From JAHJDO01 sp030671985 [NCBI: bacterium] (GTDB lineage Bacteria; JAHJDO01), in the NCBI GenBank assembly GCA_030671985.1, contig DAOVHI010000002.1, positions 1 through 23,083 of the forward strand: 23,083 nt of DNA, read 5' to 3'. A program made the translations under genes and the position numbers. Below the pieces are notes generated by a model that was given only the letters and a program-made list of their open reading frames with translations, did not search any database and was not told the DNA's origin. Positions 21,958 through 23,083 of this stretch are shown one piece after another; position 1 is the stretch's first letter, and each line of letters starts with the position of its first letter.

Positions 21958-22729
21958 CTTCAATAATCCCCCAAGATTTGTTTATCTTTCCTTTTCTTGA
22001 TTTTCCGCAGAGAGGAATGAGCGACTTGGTGTTAATGCTCTTGCGTAAATCCTTAAGCTCTGAACTTTTAATGCCGGATTCTTCTAAAATAAATCCAATC
22101 CTTTTTCTTGCTGATGCTATAGGAAACAAGCAGGCATACCGAATGAATTTTTTCCTGTTTATTGCTTTTCTTTTGATGATGTCCTTAATTATCTCAAATG
22201 CTTTTTGCAGTCCGCCGACAGGAGCGGGATAGTAAACCATATCCACAAGTGTTCTCTCTTTATCGCTGACAATGACTTCTGAATTTTTGATTTTTATCTT
22301 TTCAAAGCCGTACATTCTTTTAGGTGAAACTTTTATCATTTTAAAGAGTAACCCGCCAATTGCCCTTTTTTTCTGGCGCGTGGTATTCACTATATTCATT
22401 TCCTGATAAATCTGATCAGTGAAACTATAATAATTAAACATCGTGCCGTAGCCTATATAGTAATTCCCCTTGGGGAAAAGGAGCGAAGGCACAAGAAACT
22501 CATTGATATTTCTTCCTGAAGGGCCTGATTCTAAAGGAGAAAAGATATATATGCCCCTTTTTATAGGAGTTAAAATTCCTTTTTTTGCAAGGCGGTAAAT
22601 AAGCCGGCTTCTAATTGCAGGCTGGAAATTAAATAACTCATCAAACTGCGCTATGGTAATAACGCTTATTTTCTCATAAGTAAGCCTTGCAATGACTTCC
22701 GCTTCTTTTGGTGTGATGTATCCTTTCAT
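21947..22729 (-). CDS. abiEi: AbiEi-type antitoxin / transcriptional regulator
   Basis: 260 aa. N-terminal winged helix (MKGYITPKEAEVIARLTYEK, then RSRLIYRLAKKGILTPIKRGIYIF), the DNA-binding part of AbiEi antitoxins. The remainder is the antitoxin domain, with the family patterns YIGYGTMFNYYSFTD and SDKERTLVDMVYY. AbiEi proteins repress their own promoter by binding inverted repeats. One such repeat is found at 22765-22784, next to the TATA box. It overlaps the toxin gene, so both are made together. It blocks toxicity without forming a stable complex in studied members. Confidence 0.92.
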   Translation of the reverse strand: MKGYITPKEAEVIARLTYEKISVITIAQFDELFNFQPAIRSRLIYRLAKKGILTPIKRGIYIFSPLESGPSGRNINEFLVPSLLFPKGNYYIGYGTMFNYYSFTDQIYQEMNIVNTTRQKKRAIGGLLFKMIKVSPKRMYGFEKIKIKNSEVIVSDKERTLVDMVYYPAPVGGLQKAFEIIKDIIKRKAINRKKFIRYACLFPIASARKRIGFILEESGIKSSELKDLRKSINTKSLIPLCGKSRKGKINKSWGIIEDAA

Positions 22730-22755
22730 TGTATTATTTTTTCCCCATATTATGA

Positions 22756-22986
22756 CTATCTAAATGTATGGAAATTATCATACAATATAAATCTTACTGT
22801 TTTTGGCGTGAATGTCAAGATTTTTAGGATTATTTGTTTAGTGCTTCCCGCAGCCTCACCAACTTTTTCCTTTAATTCTATAAAGTCCTTTATCAGTTTT
22901 TTACAGATGTCGCTCTCTTTCATATGAGTTAACAAATACTTCATGTCACTGCTGTCCCAACGTTTAAAAATTATTTTACATAACAT
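22756..22986 (-). CDS. Doubtful 76-aa ORF starting inside the right terminal repeat
   Basis: Begins at an ATG within the repeat (MLCKIIFKRWDSSD) and runs out into unique sequence (MKYLLTHMKESDICKK, ILKILTFTPK). A second ATG at 22944 lies two bases past the repeat. No ribosome site is visible, and the last 15 codons overlap the AbiE promoter and operator. The left repeat encodes the same first 14 residues but then diverges and stops. Probably not a real gene, or only the internal start is used. Confidence 0.25.
   Translation of the reverse strand: MLCKIIFKRWDSSDMKYLLTHMKESDICKKLIKDFIELKEKVGEAAGSTKQIILKILTFTPKTVRFILYDNFHTFR
22765..22796 (-). promoter_or_regulatory. AbiE promoter and operator
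   Basis: On the minus strand AAGATTTATATT (22785-22796) is a TATA box, directly followed by TGTATG and CATACA (22765-22784), perfect 6-bp inverted arms with an 8-bp spacer. The arms lie over the expected start of transcription, about 36-55 bases before the AbiEi ATG, where a repressor would block it. Confidence 0.65.
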
Positions 22987-23083
22987 ATTGATAATATGAA
23001 ACTAATAGAAAAAATCATCGTAATCGATTTGAAATCAATTCTGTCGTATCATAACCACTCTTTAATAAATTTTCTAAAAGGAG
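22946..23083. repeat. Right terminal inverted repeat (138 bp)
   Basis: Exact reverse complement of 3-140, running to the final base. The left copy has two further bases (CA) that the right lacks, suggesting the right end is cut short by about two bases. Sharp loss of identity at 22945. The left-end features (outer imperfect palindrome, GATTTGAAATC palindrome) are shared. Confidence 0.95.

Noticed and set aside
1-23083. tRNA or rRNA genes
   Set aside because: No segment showed the tRNA arm pattern with GTTCRANYC or conserved rRNA sequence on either strand.
1-23083. Circular plasmid
   Set aside because: The ends share an inverted, not a direct, repeat, so there is no sign of a circular overlap.
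1-23083. Typical Borg element
   Set aside because: Terminal repeats fit, but the window is very short for a Borg, genes run on both strands, and no perfect tandem-repeat arrays were seen.

Overview
The window is a 23,083-bp AT-rich stretch bounded by a perfect 138-bp inverted repeat (3-140 and 22946-23083). The right copy ends at the last base and the left copy begins two bases from the first. This is what a complete or nearly complete linear element with terminal inverted repeats (TIRs) would look like. A contig broken at an inverted repeat would look the same. Archaeal ancestry is the best reading: genes are repeatedly preceded by TATA-like boxes of the TTTATAAA type about 25-60 nt upstream, one transcript looks leaderless, and there are Shine-Dalgarno sites such as GGAGG, an archaeal-type P-loop ATPase and Xer-like recombinases. 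The species cannot be named. No tRNA, rRNA, DNA polymerase, recognisable replication initiator, capsid or conjugation gene was seen.

Left arm (243-6102), all leftward and somewhat richer in GC. From upstream to downstream it holds a 100-aa unknown protein, three tiny overlapping genes for small membrane or basic proteins, a frameshifted lipoprotein gene, a membrane-anchored P-loop ATPase, a DUF457-type membrane hydrolase with a long C-terminal extension, a Xer-type recombinase, a response-regulator receiver domain fused to an AT-hook and a ParB-like helix-turn-helix, and a 72-aa protein. Tight overlaps suggest one or two operons. This looks like the element's backbone: recombination, possible partition, and a membrane-linked function. 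A dense divergent control region (6138-6241) separates it from the rest.

Middle (6244-13614): two unknown genes, then a 968-codon NACHT/STAND NTPase gene cut in two by a 1,210-bp IS4-like insertion sequence with 13-bp inverted repeats and a TTATAA target duplication. Removing the insertion restores the reading frame exactly. Next comes a 1.2-kb stretch without genes. It holds several GC-rich foldable segments (candidate structured RNAs), an 81-bp remnant with IS6-like ends, and a cluster of GTTGTT/AACAAC repeats.

Right arm (13615-22986): a zinc-finger-like protein and a second tyrosine recombinase on the plus strand. The rest is leftward: a ribbon-helix-helix-like small protein, an IS200-type element, a HEPN-domain protein preceded by a 17-codon ORF, a four-helix membrane protein, a radical SAM protein, a 52-aa Lys/Pro/Thr-rich peptide, a PycTM/SLATT-like membrane protein, a Cys/His-rich small protein, and an AbiEi-AbiEii toxin-antitoxin operon with a clear operator-promoter. 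NACHT, HEPN, AbiE and membrane effector-like genes make this arm look like a defence cargo region.
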